Source: Planctomycetota bacterium (lineage in GTDB: Bacteria > Planctomycetota > UBA8742 > UBA2392). From it: a DNA stretch of 64,000 bases. Shown here one piece after another: positions 6,926 through 15,483 of the stretch. Position 1 is the first letter of the stretch; every line of letters begins with the position of its first letter. The translations under genes were made by a program, and so were the position numbers. The notes under the pieces were generated by a model that had not been told where the DNA came from, ran no database searches, and worked only from the letters and a program-made list of their open reading frames with translations. Location of the stretch: NCBI GenBank assembly GCA_020638635.1, contig JACKIE010000002.1, positions 391,450-455,449 on the forward strand, in the 5' to 3' direction.

Positions 6926-6959
6926 GCAACACCCCAACCCTTGCGGGCTGGGCTTGGAT

Positions 6960-7967
6960 TTAGCCCACGACCCTGGCGTACACTGCCTTGGCCCGGTCAA
7001 TATCGTCCGTGCCGTGCACCAGTGCTCTGCCGTCTTTGTACAGTGTGACGGTCAGGCCTTCGAACTCCGCTCTCAGCAGGTAGTCGTTCTCTGCGCTGAG
7101 TTTGGCGGCTTTACCGATGCGTTCGCGTGCGGCCTTGTAATCGAACTCGCCTTCCGGGCTGATCTGCACGCTGTCACGGCCACAGAGCGCGGCGTGCTTG
7201 CTGGCGCGTTTGCCCTCCAGCCAGGGGAAGTGTTTGCCGCCGCAGGTGGGGCAGTTGGACCTGTGCCTTGACGCGTCAATGCTTGTGCGCTCGCCTGTCC
7301 ACAAGTCCACGGTCAGCATCTTGCACAACAGGGCGCCTGCGTTGCCGCTCAGGATCTTCAGCGCCACCACGCTGGACCATGCCACCGCCTGCAGCACGGC
7401 CGGCATGATGATGCCCGTGGTGTCGCAGGTTTCACCGCCCGCGGCGGGCTGGTCCTCCAGCAGGCAGGTCAGGCAGGCGGTCTTGCCCGGCAGCACCGGC
7501 ATGCAGGTGGCCTTGGCCGACACGCAACCGGCGTAAACCCACGGCAGGCCGTGCTTGACGGCCAGGTCGTTAATCAGGAAACGTGTTTCAAAGTTGTCGC
7601 TGGCGTCCAGGATGATGCTGGCGCCGTGCGCGAGCTTTTCGGCGTTGCGGAAGTTGAAGTCTCTGACTTCGGCGCGGATTTCCACTTCGCTGTTCACGCC
7701 GGCCAGTGCACGCCGCGCGGCCTCGGCCTTGGGCAGGGCTGCCCGCGCGTCGTCTTCGGTGAACAGCGATTGGCGCTGCAGGTTGCTGAACTCGACGATG
7801 TCGCGGTCCACGATGGTCAGGCTGCCGACACCGGCGCGCACACAGAACTCTGCGAGGTGTGTGCCAAGCGCGCCGCAGCCGACCAGCAGCACGCGTGACT
7901 CACGAATGCGCCGCTGGCCCTCAGGGCCAATGGGCGAAAACAGTTCCTGGCGCGAATAGCGTGTCAT
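6960..7967 (-). CDS. ThiF/MoeB/HesA-family E1-like adenylyltransferase
   Basis: 335 aa from the ATG at 7967; an upstream GTG at 7994 lies inside a repeat hairpin and is rejected. The N-terminal Rossmann part has the nucleotide loop GCGALGTHLAE (about residues 30-40), IVDRDIVEFSNLQRQSLF, and DASDNFETRFLIND, all typical of MoeB/ThiF enzymes that adenylate the C-terminal glycine of ubiquitin-like sulfur carriers. Zinc ligands appear as CLTC and CPTC. CDTTGIIMPAV replaces the usual conserved cysteine region. A C-terminal extension of about 70 residues after the second zinc pair has no motif I can name. No sulfur-carrier gene (thiS/moaD) is adjacent, so the pathway (thiamine, molybdopterin or cysteine) is undetermined. 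Confidence 0.88.
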   Translation of the reverse strand: MTRYSRQELFSPIGPEGQRRIRESRVLLVGCGALGTHLAEFCVRAGVGSLTIVDRDIVEFSNLQRQSLFTEDDARAALPKAEAARRALAGVNSEVEIRAEVRDFNFRNAEKLAHGASIILDASDNFETRFLINDLAVKHGLPWVYAGCVSAKATCMPVLPGKTACLTCLLEDQPAAGGETCDTTGIIMPAVLQAVAWSSVVALKILSGNAGALLCKMLTVDLWTGERTSIDASRHRSNCPTCGGKHFPWLEGKRASKHAALCGRDSVQISPEGEFDYKAARERIGKAAKLSAENDYLLRAEFEGLTVTLYKDGRALVHGTDDIDRAKAVYARVVG

Positions 7968-7970
7968 CTG

Positions 7971-8063
7971 AACTGGTGCCCCGTGCGGAAGCACGGGGCG
8001 GGGCGCATGCCCGCTCGCGTGTCCGCGCTGGTACGCCCCGGCCTTCCGGCCGGGGCACTAGTT
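7971..8063 (+). repeat. Two opposed copies of the GTGCCCCG hairpin element
   Basis: Copy one (7971-7999, plus) is AACTGGT followed by a 9-bp stem with GGAA loop. Copy two (8035-8063, minus) is its mirror with stem GCCCCGGCC and TTCC loop. A third copy is at 35111-35139. The outer stem GCCCCG is constant while the inner three base pairs change in a paired manner. The elements sit between the ThiF-like and CDP-alcohol phosphatidyltransferase genes. Confidence 0.8.
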
Positions 8064-8073
8064 ACGCGCAAAC

Positions 8074-8679
8074 CTACTTCACGGCCTTCCGCGCATCCCG
8101 CAAGGCCCCGAAGTAGGGGATGATGCTGAGCACGCTGACCGCACCCGTGATGCCAATCAGCACCATGTTCAGCGGCTTCACCCAACTCGCGATGTGCGGC
8201 CAGTAATGAATGAAAAACTCCAGCCAGCACAAGGCGATCAGCACCAGCGTCTGCACCAGTGTCTTCAGCTTGCCCCACAGGTTGGCCGCCAGCACAACGC
8301 CCAGCGCCGATGCCGTGGGCCGGATGTAGACGTGCTGCACGAATTCGCGCACCATGAAAGGCAGCGCAAACCAGATCGGGTAAGCCCCGGCCAGCGCCAG
8401 CGCGGTCCACACCATCACGAAGAAAACCGCGTCAGCCAGCGGGTCGAAGATCTTGCCGAGGTCGGAAACCTGTTTCTGGCGCCGTGCGAAGTAGCCGTCG
8501 CATACGTCCGTAAACATCGCAAGTCCGCCGGCCCAGCCGCCCACCCACAGGCCCCAGTACGTCTCCTGCAGGAAGAACACCGCGCACACCGGCGCCAGCG
8601 CAAAACGCGCGAACGTGAACACGTTCGCCAGCGTCCAGAAACCGGCCCTTGGCAGAGTTGCTTCAGCGGCCTCGTTCAT
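8074..8679 (-). CDS. CDP-alcohol phosphatidyltransferase (PgsA-like)
   Basis: 201 aa with about six membrane helices. The signature D(x)2DG(x)2AR(x)8G(x)3D(x)3D is complete: it starts at TDVCDGYFAR and ends at LGKIFDPLAD, near residues 57-82. Enzymes of this family attach an alcohol such as glycerol-3-phosphate, inositol phosphate or serine to a CDP-diacylglycerol in the inner membrane. The acceptor cannot be decided here; PgsA (phosphatidylglycerophosphate synthase) is the commonest. It follows the atypical PII gene by 12 bp on the same strand, so the two are probably co-transcribed. Confidence 0.88.
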   Translation of the reverse strand: MNEAAEATLPRAGFWTLANVFTFARFALAPVCAVFFLQETYWGLWVGGWAGGLAMFTDVCDGYFARRQKQVSDLGKIFDPLADAVFFVMVWTALALAGAYPIWFALPFMVREFVQHVYIRPTASALGVVLAANLWGKLKTLVQTLVLIALCWLEFFIHYWPHIASWVKPLNMVLIGITGAVSVLSIIPYFGALRDARKAVK

Positions 8680-8691
8680 GGCCGGAGCTTC

Positions 8692-9003
8692 CTATCCAGG
8701 CGTGCGCGCATCAAGCACCCAGATCTTGCCGTCGCCCTGGCGCCCGGTGCCGCAGGCCTGCAACACGGCATCAACCGCGCGCTTCAGGTCGTCCGGCGCG
8801 ACCGCGAACTCCACCCGCATGCGGGGCAGGAATGCCACGGCAAAACGGTCGTTGCGGTAGTCCCTCAGGTGATCCTTCTGGCGGCCGTAACCGCGTGCCT
8901 CGGAGTGCGTGACGTTCTCGACACCGGCGGCATTCAACGCGCGCAAGCAGGCCTCCAGCTTGAACGGCTTGATCACCGCGACCACCTGGCGCATGGCTGC
9001 CAT
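8692..9003 (-). CDS. Atypical PII-family signalling protein (GlnB-like), lacking Tyr51 and C-loop
   Basis: 103 aa, shorter than the usual 112. It opens with VVAVIKPFKLEACLRAL and has the T-loop base GYGRQK and the B-loop TGRQGDGKIWVLD, which are hallmarks of PII proteins that bind ATP/ADP and 2-oxoglutarate as trimers. The T-loop residue equal to uridylylated Tyr51 is Phe (NDRFAVAFLP), so classical uridylylation is not possible. The C-terminal arginine-containing loop that closes over ATP phosphates is missing. The start at 9003 has GGTG upstream; an in-frame ATG at 8994 is the alternative. Linkage to a phospholipid-synthesis gene rather than amtB or glnA is unusual and may indicate a divergent sensor. 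Confidence 0.82.
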   Translation of the reverse strand: MAAMRQVVAVIKPFKLEACLRALNAAGVENVTHSEARGYGRQKDHLRDYRNDRFAVAFLPRMRVEFAVAPDDLKRAVDAVLQACGTGRQGDGKIWVLDARTPG

Positions 9004-9177
9004 GCTGGCACCCTTAGTTCACACTGCCGAAACGACTGTCATAGCGACAGCGACTTGTACCACGGGCAGGCAAGTGCGTCAACGTAAGTATCGTTATCAT
9101 AGTGGCTTACACCAGCAGCTGCACGCAACAGACGAATGGCATTGCCTTTGCACTTACCGGGCGCTGAAAGGTACCCA

Positions 9178-9549
9178 ATGGCCTCGACTCATCATTCCGT
9201 GCTGCTGGTGGACGACAACGTCGGCCTGCGCGCCGGTCTGGCCATGGTACTCGAGGACGAAGGCCTGGAAACAGTGCAGGCCGAGCGCGGGGAAGAAGCC
9301 ATCCGCCTGGTGCAGGAAGTCCGCTTCGACCTGCTGGTGCTGGACCTCAACCTGCCCGACATGACCGGCGTGCGGGTGTATTCAAGCGTCGCCGAGGAAC
9401 TGGCCAAGCCGCGCTGCATCTTCATGACGGCCGAGGCCAGCGAGGAACTGATCGAACAGGCCTTGCGCCTGCACCCGCTGAGGCTGCTGCGCAAGCCCTT
9501 TGAAGTAAACGTATTCCGTGACCTGGTGCGCCGCGCCGTCGCGAACTGA
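9178..9549 (+). CDS. Single-domain response regulator (receiver only)
   Basis: 123 aa from the ATG at 9178, with GAAAGG 7 bases upstream. It is a complete receiver domain: the acidic pair in LLVDDN, phosphoacceptor Asp in LLVLDLNLPD (about residue 55), switch Thr in IFMTA, and conserved Lys in LRKPFE. There is no output domain, as in CheY or Spo0F, so it must act through protein contacts. No histidine kinase is nearby. Its stop overlaps the start of the next gene (TGATG), so the two proteins are translationally coupled and may work together. The run continues toward groES. Confidence 0.9.
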   Translation: MASTHHSVLLVDDNVGLRAGLAMVLEDEGLETVQAERGEEAIRLVQEVRFDLLVLDLNLPDMTGVRVYSSVAEELAKPRCIFMTAEASEELIEQALRLHPLRLLRKPFEVNVFRDLVRRAVAN

Positions 9550-9983
9550 TGAACATGAGCACGAACCGACTGCCCAAGCCCCAGCCCGAAGACCAGCAGC
9601 CGCCGGTCACCAAGCTCGTCGTGGTGCAGACGCCGCTGGGGATGGTGAAGCTGGCCGTGCCCGTCAGCCTGACGCCGGACGGCAAAGACCCGCTGACCGT
9701 CGCCATGGAAACCTTCCAGAGCGCCGTGGATGAAGGCGCCGATGACCCGTTGGCGCACACGCTGATGCAGCTCAAGCAGATGTCCGACTCCGGCAGCGCC
9801 CAGCCGCTGGTGATGGGCCTCGCGATCCTGAAGCAGATGGCCGACAGCGGCATGCTGCCGCCGATGGCCGCGCTGATCGCCGGCACCGGCATTTCACCCG
9901 AATTCGTATCGAGCGCGCTCGCGCAGGTCACGCCCGAGCGCCGCAGCATTTTTGACAAACTGGAAACGGTTTACCTGAACTAG
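9549..9983 (+). CDS. Hypothetical 144-aa protein coupled to the response regulator
   Basis: 144 aa, start overlapping the stop of the receiver gene by one base. The N-terminus is proline- and glutamine-rich. Residues 20-45 look like a beta-hairpin (KLVVVQTPLGMVKLAVPVSL). The rest is helical with two similar segments, LMQLKQMSDSGSAQPLV and LAILKQMADSGMLPPMA, which form an internal repeat. No membrane span, signal peptide or catalytic motif is visible. I do not recognise the family. Coupling suggests it is the partner or target of the receiver protein. Confidence 0.75.
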   Translation: MNMSTNRLPKPQPEDQQPPVTKLVVVQTPLGMVKLAVPVSLTPDGKDPLTVAMETFQSAVDEGADDPLAHTLMQLKQMSDSGSAQPLVMGLAILKQMADSGMLPPMAALIAGTGISPEFVSSALAQVTPERRSIFDKLETVYLN

Positions 9984-10002
9984 ATCCGCGGAGAGCAAGC
10001 AC

Positions 10003-10296
10003 ATGGCAACGAACGTTCGTCCCCTCAACGACAAGGTGCTCATCGAGCGCGCCAAGGCCGAGGAAAAGACCAAGGGCGGCATCATCCTGCCCGACAGCAG
10101 CAAGGAAAAGCCCAAGGAAGGCAAGATCGTGGCCGTGGGCCAGGGCCGCATCACCGAGCAGGGCGAGCGCCTGCCGTTCCAAGTCAAGAAGGGCGACCGC
10201 GTGCTGTTCAAGAGCTACGCCGGCACGGACGTAAAGATCGACGGCAAGGACTACATCCTGATGAGCGAGGAAGAAATCCTCGCCGTCGTCGAGTAG
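10003..10296 (+). CDS. groES: Co-chaperonin GroES
   Basis: 97 aa, the usual length. NVRPLNDKVLIERAKAEEKTKGGIILPD contains the conserved GroES start and the mobile loop that docks on GroEL. VAVGQGR and YAGTDVKIDGKDYILMSEEEILAVVE complete the ten-stranded barrel. It caps the GroEL cylinder in cytosolic protein folding. GGAGAG precedes the ATG. No CIRCE operator (TTAGCACTC-N9-GAGTGCTAA) was found upstream of groES or of the preceding two genes, so HrcA control is not evident. Confidence 0.98.
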   Translation: MATNVRPLNDKVLIERAKAEEKTKGGIILPDSSKEKPKEGKIVAVGQGRITEQGERLPFQVKKGDRVLFKSYAGTDVKIDGKDYILMSEEEILAVVE

Positions 10297-10302
10297 AACA
10301 GC

Positions 10303-10384
10303 AGGTTGCAGGTGACAGGTAGCAGGGCGTACCCCGCAGCCGCCGCCTCAACCCTACAACCTACAACCTAAAACCTACTACCTG
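10303..10384 (+). repeat. Gene-less palindromic repeat between groES and groEL
   Basis: The left arm (10303-10329) is a GCAGGT-type tract. The right arm (10352-10384) is a CTACAACC-type tract that can fold back on it imperfectly. The right arm equals the reverse complement of 2342-2374 with one mismatch in 33 bp. It ends 13 bp before the groEL start, lying inside what should be one groESL transcript. Confidence 0.8.
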
Positions 10385-10397
10385 AGGGAACCGACTC

Positions 10398-12077
<1,680 letters not shown>

Positions 12078-12103
12078 GCAACGCGCCCGTCACGTACTCA
12101 GAA

Positions 12104-12129
12104 AAAGCCCCCGCGCAAGCGGGGGCTTT
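12104..12129 (+). terminator. Rho-independent-like terminator after groEL
   Basis: An 11-bp stem (12104-12114 with 12119-12129) is closed by a GCAA tetraloop. The stem ends in CTTT, followed by GCGTT rather than a long T-run. It lies 27 bp downstream of the groEL stop. Confidence 0.8.
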
Positions 12130-12136
12130 GCGTTAA

Positions 12137-12149
12137 GGGGACTGTCCCC
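12137..12149 (+). repeat. GGGGACTGTCCCC palindrome
   Basis: A short palindrome of a kind often seen dispersed in intergenic DNA. Partial relatives occur at 38673-38683 (GGGACTGTCCC) and 61135-61143. Too short to define further. Confidence 0.4.
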
Positions 12150-12227
12150 GTTCTCATGTTCTGTTGAAGCGGCAACCTGAGCATGCGGTGGAACCGCTGC
12201 CGTGATATCATTGTCCGCGGAGGCTAA

Positions 12228-12449
12228 ATGACCGCGGACAAGTCACTCATCGCCAGCATGACACTCGACGAGAAGATCGAGTGGCTGGAGGCACTCTGGG
12301 CCAGTCTGGAGTCCGAGGCTGACTTCCAATCCGTTCCCGACTGGCACCAGGAGCTCATCGAACGCCGCTTGAAGCGCATGCGGGAGCAACCAACTCCCGG
12401 CATGAGCGTTGATGAGCTGTTCACAAAGCTGGCGAGCCGCAAGAAGTGA
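12228..12449 (+). CDS. RelB/addiction-module antitoxin
   Basis: 73 aa, acidic and helical. LDEKIEWLEALWASLE followed by PDWHQELIERRL is the pattern of the short putative addiction module component family, which pairs with RelE/ParE toxins. The protein neutralises its toxin through the C-terminal part and usually represses its own operon. GGAGG lies 5 bases before the ATG. The stop overlaps the toxin start by four bases (GTGA), giving coupled translation. Confidence 0.85.
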   Translation: MTADKSLIASMTLDEKIEWLEALWASLESEADFQSVPDWHQELIERRLKRMREQPTPGMSVDELFTKLASRKK

Positions 12450-12754
12450 AGCGCCTCCGAGTTGAAGCCGAGGTTTTTGACGACCTCGCGGAAGCTGCCG
12501 ACTGGTACGAGACCCAACAGCCCGGCTTGGCGGATCGTTTTCTTGGCGCGATGAAGCTGCTGTTTTCAGACATTCATTCCTCGCCTGAACGATTTCGACA
12601 GTTGTCTGGCGGCGTACGTGTTGCCTGGCGGAAACCTTTTCCGTTCAAGGTGTACTTCCTTGAGGAATCCGAGGAGATTCGAGTTTTCGCGGTCATCCAC
12701 GCGTCCCGTCACCCTCGAACCTGGCGCCGTAAACGAGATGAGCGATTGGGGTAA
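12446..12754 (+). CDS. RelE/ParE-superfamily toxin
   Basis: 102 aa starting at GTG within the antitoxin stop. EVFDDLAEAADWYETQQPGLADRFLGAM, RQLSGGVRVAWRKPFPFKVYF and FAVIHASRHPRTW are the standard blocks of ParE/RelE proteins. The family either cleaves mRNA on the ribosome (RelE) or poisons gyrase (ParE); sequence alone does not decide which. The full length and overlapping antitoxin suggest an intact module. Confidence 0.87.
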   Translation: MKRLRVEAEVFDDLAEAADWYETQQPGLADRFLGAMKLLFSDIHSSPERFRQLSGGVRVAWRKPFPFKVYFLEESEEIRVFAVIHASRHPRTWRRKRDERLG

Positions 12755-12757
12755 GTC

Positions 12758-12919
12758 TCACTCGCCTTCGCGCGGGTCTTTGTTTTCGAGCTGCTTCTGG
12801 TGCGCGCGGGCGGATTGCTTCGAGGCGTAGACGATCACGGCCGCGATGCCCACGAACAGGATCACGCCGCCGATCACCTGCAGCGCATGGGCGAAAATCC
12901 AGTCCACTACCTGCTGCAT
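12758..12919 (-). CDS. Small single-span membrane protein, 53 aa
   Basis: The frame starts with MQQVVDWIFAHALQV, has one membrane helix (ALQVIGGVILFVGIAAVIVYA) and ends with a charged, cytosolic-looking tail rich in K/E/Q. Its ATG overlaps the stop of the threonine aldolase gene by one base (TGATG on the minus strand), which is strong evidence that it is translated. I do not recognise the family. It is convergent with the toxin gene, only 3 bp away. Confidence 0.7.
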   Translation of the reverse strand: MQQVVDWIFAHALQVIGGVILFVGIAAVIVYASKQSARAHQKQLENKDPREGE

Positions 12920-13950
12920 CAGCCCAGGATCTCCTTCCAGGCCGCAAGGGCGCGGTCTACGTCTTCGCCGTCCACGTCGTTGTGGGTCACCATGCGCCAG
13001 CGCGTGCCCAGGTACAGTGCCAGCACCTGCTTTTCCCGCAGCCGGTCGAGCCAGCCGTCGAACTCGGCCTCGCGGCCGGGCGCGCTGAAGTACACGATGT
13101 TGGTGTGCACCGTGCCGATGTCCAGCTTAAGCGGCTTCAGCTTCTTCAAACCGGCCGCGAGCTTGTGCGCGTTGGCATGATCGTCTTTCAGCCGGCCGAT
13201 CATCTTCGTGATGCTCACGATGCCGCAGGCCGCCAGCAGGCCGCTCTGGCGCATGCCGCCGCCGAGCTGTTTGCGCAGGTAGCGCCCGCGCTCGATGTCC
13301 GCGCGCGCGCCCACAAGCACGCTGCCGACCGGCGAGCATAAGCCCTTGCTCAGGCACACACTCACGGTGTCAAAGGGCGCGCACATTTCCTTCAGTGACA
13401 GGCCCGTTGCGACATGCGCGTTCCAGAGCCGTGCGCCGTCCAGGTGGTATCTCAATCCGTGGCGCTTCGCGACTTCCGCCAGCGCCAGCACGTTCTCGTG
13501 TGGGATGATCGTGCCGCCCGCCGCGTTATGGGTGTTCTCGACCGTGATCAGCGCCGTGCGCGGGTTGTGGATGTTCGCCGGCCGTACCAGGTGCTCCACT
13601 GCCTCCGGGTCCATGGCGCCGAATTCGCCGTGCAACGGGCGCACCTGTGCACCCGCGATCAGCGCCAAAGCACCGGACTCGTTGTTGTAGGTGTGCGCGC
13701 TGTATTCGCAGATGATCTCCTGCCCGCGCTGGGCGTGCAGGGCCATGGCGATCTGGTTCGACATGGTGCCGCTGGGCACGAACAGTGCGGCCTCTTTACC
13801 CAGCAGGTCGGCCGTCATGGCCTCCAGCTTGTTGACCGTCGGCTCCGTGCCGAGCACGTCGTCGCCAAGCTCGGCCTTGGCCATGGCCTCGCGCATTTCG
13901 GGCGTGGGCAGAGTGACCGTGTCGGAACGAAAGTCGGATACGTCGTGCAT
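12919..13950 (-). CDS. ltaE: Low-specificity threonine aldolase
   Basis: 343 aa, normal length for this fold-type I PLP enzyme, which splits threonine or allo-threonine into glycine and acetaldehyde. Seen: FRSDTVTLPTPEMREAM at the start, the glycine-serine PLP phosphate loop PSGTMSNQIA, HLDGARLWNA with the PLP-nitrogen Asp, and the Schiff-base lysine in SVCLSKGLCSPVGS (about residue 202). It is upstream of, and coupled to, the 53-aa membrane protein. The upstream neighbour on the same strand (13959-14396) is 8 bp away. Confidence 0.94.
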   Translation of the reverse strand: MHDVSDFRSDTVTLPTPEMREAMAKAELGDDVLGTEPTVNKLEAMTADLLGKEAALFVPSGTMSNQIAMALHAQRGQEIICEYSAHTYNNESGALALIAGAQVRPLHGEFGAMDPEAVEHLVRPANIHNPRTALITVENTHNAAGGTIIPHENVLALAEVAKRHGLRYHLDGARLWNAHVATGLSLKEMCAPFDTVSVCLSKGLCSPVGSVLVGARADIERGRYLRKQLGGGMRQSGLLAACGIVSITKMIGRLKDDHANAHKLAAGLKKLKPLKLDIGTVHTNIVYFSAPGREAEFDGWLDRLREKQVLALYLGTRWRMVTHNDVDGEDVDRALAAWKEILG

Positions 13951-13958
13951 GGGGCCGC

Positions 13959-14396
13959 CTAGTCTTCGTCGGGATACTTCTTCGCAAGATGTGCCGCGAT
14001 CTCTTTTGCGATCTCAGCGCGCTGTTCAGCAAGCGATTTGTAATCGTCTGAATCCTTCTCGCCTATCTCCTCAAGTGCTTTCATCGCCGCTTCCGCCGCG
14101 TCCAATCTGCTTTGCAACTCACGGAGTTTCGAGTCGCCGGCCTGAATCTCGAACTCTTCCACATACGCGCCATCTTCCGCAAAGGTGTAGTAACGCAAGA
14201 TTGCCTTCTCGCCACCGAACCGCGTTTCGTCATGCCAGACGTAAACCTGTCGCCCATCAGGTGACGACGTAACAATGTCGCGGTTCATTGGATCAATTGC
14301 CGTGCCCGAGGCGTCAACCGCGTCCGGACCGAGCCCCAGGAAGTACCCCAGCAGGAGAACGAAACATCCTGCGATGAACCAGAAAGCGCGTTGCAT
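13959..14396 (-). CDS. Membrane-anchored or secreted hypothetical protein, 145 aa
   Basis: Start at 14396 chosen for the AAAGGAGG ribosome site 5 bases upstream. The first 25 residues are a hydrophobic signal or anchor (FWFIAGCFVLLLGYFLGLG). A small beta-rich part follows (VYVWHDETRFGGEKAILRYYTFAEDGAYVEEFE), then a charged coiled coil (residues about 90-140, ELQSRLDAAEAAMKALEEIG). It is probably exported with the coil in the periplasm. Family not recognised. It is transcribed toward threonine aldolase and divergent from the asparaginase gene. Confidence 0.7.
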   Translation of the reverse strand: MQRAFWFIAGCFVLLLGYFLGLGPDAVDASGTAIDPMNRDIVTSSPDGRQVYVWHDETRFGGEKAILRYYTFAEDGAYVEEFEIQAGDSKLRELQSRLDAAEAAMKALEEIGEKDSDDYKSLAEQRAEIAKEIAAHLAKKYPDED

Positions 14397-14508
14397 GCTG
14401 GCCTCCTTTGCCAGAAAAGATTGCAAGCAGTCAACTGCCCTCAAGCTCTGGCAGCAAGCGCAAAGCGCTCTCTGTTCGCGCCTCTGACAGATTCCTAGAT
14501 TGTCCGGC

Positions 14509-15483
14509 ATGAGCGCGAAGCCACGAATCAGACTGATCTTCACCGGCGGCACCATCAGCATGCGCGACGACGAGGGCAAGGGCGCCGTGCCTGTGCTTAG
14601 CGGCGCGGACTTGCTGAAAGACGTGCCCGGCCTGGACGAATTCTGCGAAGTGGACGTCCACGACTTCGGCCAGCTTCCCGGCCCGCACATGACACCCGCC
14701 CGCATGCTCGAACTTTCGCAACTGGTTGAGCAAACTTTTAAGGAAGGCTTCGACGCGGCCGTCGTCACCCACGGCACCGACACCCTGGAAGAAACCGCCT
14801 ACCTGACCGACCTGCGCCACCGCGGTGACCAGCCCGTGGTGTTCGTGGGCGCCATGCGCACCAGCAGCCAGCTTTCCTGGGACGGCCCCGTCAACCTGTA
14901 CGAGGCCTGTCGCGTAGGCGCCGACCCGCGCGCCAAAGGGCGCGGCGTGATGGTGGTGATGAACTCCACGGTGTTCGCGGCCGCCGAAGTGACCAAGACC
15001 TACACCGACGCACTGGATACCTTTCAGTCGCCCGATGTCGGCCCGCTAGGTTTCTTCGATGGACGCGAACTGCTCTGGAACCGCGTGCCGCGCAGGCGTT
15101 CGCTGGCGGCCGACTCCATCGAGCCGCGCGTGAGCATCGTGGTCGCCAGCGCCGGCGACGACGGAGACCTGATCGAGCATTGCCTGCGCCGCGGCGACAA
15201 GGGCCTGGTGATCGAGGCACTGGGCCGCGGCAACCTGCCCCCGCCCATGGCCGCCGCCGCCATACGTGCCGTCGATGCCGGCGTGCTGGTGGTGCTGACT
15301 TCGCGCTGCTGGGGCGGGCGCGTCAGCGGGACCTACGGATACGAAGGCGGCGGCGCACGATTAAAGGAAGCAGGCATCGTGTTCGCCCCCGGCATCCCCG
15401 GGCACAAGGCGCGCATCCTGACCATGGCGGCACTCGGCGCGGGCATGGGCCCGCAGGAACTGAAGCAATGGCTGGCGGAATAG
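14509..15483 (+). CDS. L-asparaginase family amidohydrolase
   Basis: 324 aa from the ATG at 14509 (a TTG three codons earlier is the alternative; neither has a good ribosome site). The two catalytic triad segments are present: IFTGGTISM with the nucleophile Thr, and VVTHGTDTLEETAYL with the second Thr-Asp pair (about residue 84). GAMRTSSQLSWDGPVNL is also conserved. The type I/II asparaginases hydrolyse asparagine to aspartate and ammonia. There is no signal peptide, so it is cytosolic (AnsA type). It overlaps the coaB gene by 16 bp. Confidence 0.93.
   Translation: MSAKPRIRLIFTGGTISMRDDEGKGAVPVLSGADLLKDVPGLDEFCEVDVHDFGQLPGPHMTPARMLELSQLVEQTFKEGFDAAVVTHGTDTLEETAYLTDLRHRGDQPVVFVGAMRTSSQLSWDGPVNLYEACRVGADPRAKGRGVMVVMNSTVFAAAEVTKTYTDALDTFQSPDVGPLGFFDGRELLWNRVPRRRSLAADSIEPRVSIVVASAGDDGDLIEHCLRRGDKGLVIEALGRGNLPPPMAAAAIRAVDAGVLVVLTSRCWGGRVSGTYGYEGGGARLKEAGIVFAPGIPGHKARILTMAALGAGMGPQELKQWLAE

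Noticed and set aside
9004..10002. Search for a CIRCE operator controlling groESL
   Set aside because: No TTAGCACTC/GAGTGCTAA pair or close variant is present upstream of groES or the two preceding genes.
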